Below, piece by piece: positions 6,908 through 8,850 of a DNA stretch of 8,850 nt; positions within the stretch are counted from its first letter, which is position 1, and each line of letters starts with the position of its first letter. The stretch is taken from contig JAUWKW010000045.1 of assembly GCA_030614035.1 (NCBI GenBank), positions 1-8,850 on the forward strand, in the 5' to 3' direction. The notes under the pieces are model-generated. The model searched no databases and was not told the DNA's origin. It saw only the letters and a program-made list of their open reading frames with translations. This DNA comes from Chromatiales bacterium (GTDB lineage Bacteria; Pseudomonadota; Gammaproteobacteria; Steroidobacterales; GCA-2729495). A program made the translations under genes and the position numbers.

Positions 6908-8260
6908 GCTTTGCTCAATCAACGCAAGTAGTTCCGCGGTGGCCCGCCGTACCTGATCAGGGTCGCCGCGGCTTTCGACGTTTAAACGAATCAATGGCTC
7001 GGTATTCGACCCCCTGATATTGAATCGCCACTCATCGAACTCGACGCCGAGTCCGTCAGAATGATCCAAGTGCTTCGCCTGATCGGCGTATTTCGCTTCG
7101 ATCCGTGCGATCGTTGCCTGGACGTCGTCAACTTTCCGGTTAATCTCGCCGCTGCTCGGGTACTTGCGTTGCCGTTCGCCGACCAGCTCGGTTAATGATT
7201 TACCTCCGACGCACATAATCTGTGTTACCAGCAACCATGGAATCATGCCGCTGTCGCAGTAAGCGAAGTCGCGGAAAAAATGATGCGCGCTCATTTCGCC
7301 ACCGTAGATTGCATTGACCTCACGCATCGTTTGCTTCATGAATGCATGACCCGAGACACTTTGCACCGGTGTGCCACCGTGCGCTTTGATCATTTCAATA
7401 CTATTCCAGGTCAGCCTGGGGTCATGCACAATCGTTTCGCCTGCTGATTGCTCCAACATCGCTTGGGCCAGCAGGCCAACGATGTAGTATCCATCGACGA
7501 ACTCACCCCGTTCGTTGAATAGAAAACAGCGATCGAAATCTCCGTCCCAGGCGATGCCGAGATCGGCGCCATGCTCGCGAACCGAGTCGGCCGTCACGCC
7601 GCGGTTCTCTGGTAGCAACGGATTGGGCACGCCGTTCGGAAACGTGCCGTCGGGCTCGTGCTGTAGTTTGATGAAGTCGAATGGAAGCTGGGTCTCGAGC
7701 CGGTCGATTACGGCGCCGGCGCCGCCGTTGCCAGCGTTGACGACGATTTTTAGAGGTTTGAGCAGCTTCCGGTCGACGTAGCCCAGCAGATGCTCAATAT
7801 ATGCGTCGTCAACGTCGAGTGCGCGACGCTGGCCCCGGTTCCTTACATCGGCAAATTGATTTTCTTCGGCCAGACGCCGAATATCCTGCAGGCCGCTGTC
7901 GCGGCTTAGTGGCCGGGCGTCTTCGCGCACAAACTTCAGACCGTTGTAATCGGGCGGATTGTGGCTCGCTGTGACCATGATTCCGCCGTCCATCCCGGCG
8001 TGAAACGTCGCAAAATATATCTGCTCGGTCCCGCACAGCCCTATGTCGTATACCTCGACGCCACTGTCCATGAGCCCGTTTGCTAAGGCCTCGATCAATG
8101 CCGGGCTGGACAGCCGGATGTCGTGACCGACGACGACTTTGCGCGGCCGGACGAATGCCGCATACGCCCGGCCGATCCGGTAGACGATATCGTCATTCAA
8201 TTCATCCGGGACACGCCCGCGGACGTCATAGGCTTTGAAACAGGTGATCTGGGTCGTCAC
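6905..8260 (-). CDS. manB: Phosphomannomutase (ManB/CpsG type, alpha-D-phosphohexomutase)
   Basis: ManB interconverts mannose 6-phosphate and mannose 1-phosphate, the step before GDP-mannose. The sequence is close to E. coli CpsG/ManB over its whole length, starting 'TCFKAYDVRGRVPDELN'. Counting from the preferred GTG start at 8260 (451 aa), the phosphoserine loop is 'TASHNPPDYNG' with Ser99, the metal loop is 'DGDFDR' (239-244), the sugar-binding loop is 'GGEMSAHH' (320-327), and the phosphate-binding loop is 'RGSNTEP' (416-422). All four catalytic loops are intact. An upstream GTG at 8281 would add 7 residues (458 aa); I prefer 8260 because a GGAG site sits 5 bases before it and E. coli ManB has only a few residues before TCFKAYD. 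It lies 38 bases after manC and is likely co-transcribed with it. AlgC-like phosphoglucomutase activity is possible, but the sequence looks more like CpsG. Confidence 0.95.
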   Translation of the reverse strand: MTTQITCFKAYDVRGRVPDELNDDIVYRIGRAYAAFVRPRKVVVGHDIRLSSPALIEALANGLMDSGVEVYDIGLCGTEQIYFATFHAGMDGGIMVTASHNPPDYNGLKFVREDARPLSRDSGLQDIRRLAEENQFADVRNRGQRRALDVDDAYIEHLLGYVDRKLLKPLKIVVNAGNGGAGAVIDRLETQLPFDFIKLQHEPDGTFPNGVPNPLLPENRGVTADSVREHGADLGIAWDGDFDRCFLFNERGEFVDGYYIVGLLAQAMLEQSAGETIVHDPRLTWNSIEMIKAHGGTPVQSVSGHAFMKQTMREVNAIYGGEMSAHHFFRDFAYCDSGMIPWLLVTQIMCVGGKSLTELVGERQRKYPSSGEINRKVDDVQATIARIEAKYADQAKHLDHSDGLGVEFDEWRFNIRGSNTEPLIRLNVESRGDPDQVRRATAELLALIEQS

Positions 8261-8265
8261 TGCAA

Positions 8266-8269
8266 CTCC
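8266..8269 (-). promoter_or_regulatory. Ribosome binding site that decides the manB start
   Basis: On the minus strand, GGAG (in ACGGAGT) lies 5 bases before the GTG at 8260. The alternative GTG at 8281 has only a poor match upstream, so the shorter ManB is preferred. Confidence 0.55.
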
Positions 8270-8298
8270 GTTCAGAACCACCGACTCATATACACGTG

Positions 8299-8850
8299 TC
8301 AGGAATCCCCGGTCCGCCCATACCGATCCTCGAACCGCACGATATCATCTTCCCCGAGGTAGTCGCCGACCTGTACCTCGATGATATGCAAAGATTTGGT
8401 GCCGGGGTTTTCGATACTGTGTTTGGCGCCGCGCGGAATGAACGTCGATTCATTCTTTTCTAACAGGTATTGATCGTCATCCCGGGTTACGCGCGCCGTA
8501 CCCGCGACGACTGTCCAGTGCTCATCCCGCTGATGATGCATCTGCACCGAGAGCTTCGCGCCTGGGTTTACGATCAAGCGCTTGACCTGAAAGCCGTCTC
8601 CCTGGTCAATACCGTCGTAGCTTCCCCACGGCCGGAATACCTGGCGGTGCAGCTTCGTTTCCGGGCGTTGGTCCTGGTGGAGTTGATCCACCAGGCGACG
8701 GACGTCCTGGCTGCGCTCGCGGGTTGATACGAGCACCGAGTCCTTGGTTTCGATGATGACGCAGTCTTCCATGCCCACCGTAGCCACCATCCGACTCCCG
8801 GCGTTGACCAGCGAACCTCGCGTGTCGACGGCGACGACGTCGCCCTCAAA
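8299..8850 (-). CDS. manC: Mannose-1-phosphate guanylyltransferase / mannose-6-phosphate isomerase, C-terminal part only
   Basis: This bifunctional enzyme of GDP-mannose synthesis (ManC/CpsB, AlgA family, normally about 470-480 aa) has an N-terminal GDP-mannose pyrophosphorylase domain and a C-terminal type II phosphomannose isomerase cupin. Only the last 183 residues are in the window; the frame is open to base 8850, so the start lies beyond the edge. Visible residues 1-50 are the end of the nucleotidyltransferase part, with 'MVATVGMEDCVIIETKDSVL' at 21-40 matching the family's 'VGLDDIIVVETKDA'. A linker follows at about 51-70. The cupin starts at 'FRPWGSYDGID', has 'QMHHQRDEHWTVVAG' (103-117) with likely metal ligands His105, Glu110 and His111, and has a later His144 in 'RGAKHSIENPG'. 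Both domains look intact as far as seen. manB follows immediately, the usual pairing. Confidence 0.95.
   Translation of the reverse strand, partial: FEGDVVAVDTRGSLVNAGSRMVATVGMEDCVIIETKDSVLVSTRERSQDVRRLVDQLHQDQRPETKLHRQVFRPWGSYDGIDQGDGFQVKRLIVNPGAKLSVQMHHQRDEHWTVVAGTARVTRDDDQYLLEKNESTFIPRGAKHSIENPGTKSLHIIEVQVGDYLGEDDIVRFEDRYGRTGDS
8673..8695. repeat. Perfect 9-bp inverted repeat (hairpin) inside manC
   Basis: CCTGGTGGA and TCCACCAGG form a perfect 9-bp stem around a 5-base loop. It lies within the manC reading frame, in the linker between the guanylyltransferase and isomerase domains, coding for about LVDQLHQD. There is no T-run after it on either strand, so it is not a classical terminator. 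It may be chance in GC-rich coding DNA. Confidence 0.5.

Noticed and set aside
8292..8299. 8-base palindrome ACACGTGT at the manC end
   Set aside because: It is short, overlaps the manC stop codon, and has neither a loop nor a T-run; probably chance.

Overview
The window looks like a chromosomal segment of a GC-rich proteobacterium, most likely a gammaproteobacterium. This rests on the closeness of the ManB/ManC proteins to the enterobacterial CpsG/CpsB type and on tight operons with GTG and TTG starts. I cannot name the genus. Coding density is very high, no gap between genes exceeds 84 bases, and I see no RNA gene, mobile element or CRISPR array.

Left part (1-3542, + strand): a glycine cleavage operon in the order gcvT (3' end only), gcvH, gcvPA, gcvPB. 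The glycine decarboxylase (P-protein) is split into two subunits. The genes are packed tightly: gcvT and gcvH overlap by 8 bases, gcvH and gcvPA are 15 bases apart, and gcvPA and gcvPB abut as TGA|ATG. Together with an L-protein encoded elsewhere, these products oxidise glycine to CO2, NH3 and methylene-tetrahydrofolate.

Middle part (3627-6904, + strand): a very large (938 aa) predicted periplasmic protein made of two HtrA-like halves. Each half is a trypsin-like protease domain followed by two PDZ-like domains. The first half keeps the His83/Asp114/Ser198 triad; the second has Asn546/Asn577/Asp661 at the matching places and should be catalytically dead. This is the architecture of the eukaryotic Nma111p / plant DEG7 proteases, here with a bacterial signal peptide. 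It is the most unusual item in the window. Its stop codon overlaps the TTG start of a small SLOG/YpsA-like protein ('putative molybdenum carrier' family), so the two are probably translationally coupled.

Right part (6905-8850, - strand): a convergent manC-manB pair. manB (phosphomannomutase) is complete; manC (bifunctional mannose-1-phosphate guanylyltransferase / mannose-6-phosphate isomerase) is cut by the window edge and only its C-terminal part is visible. Together they make GDP-mannose for surface polysaccharide or glycoconjugates. The SLOG gene and manB meet tail to tail with no spacer: their stop codons form the palindrome TGATCA.
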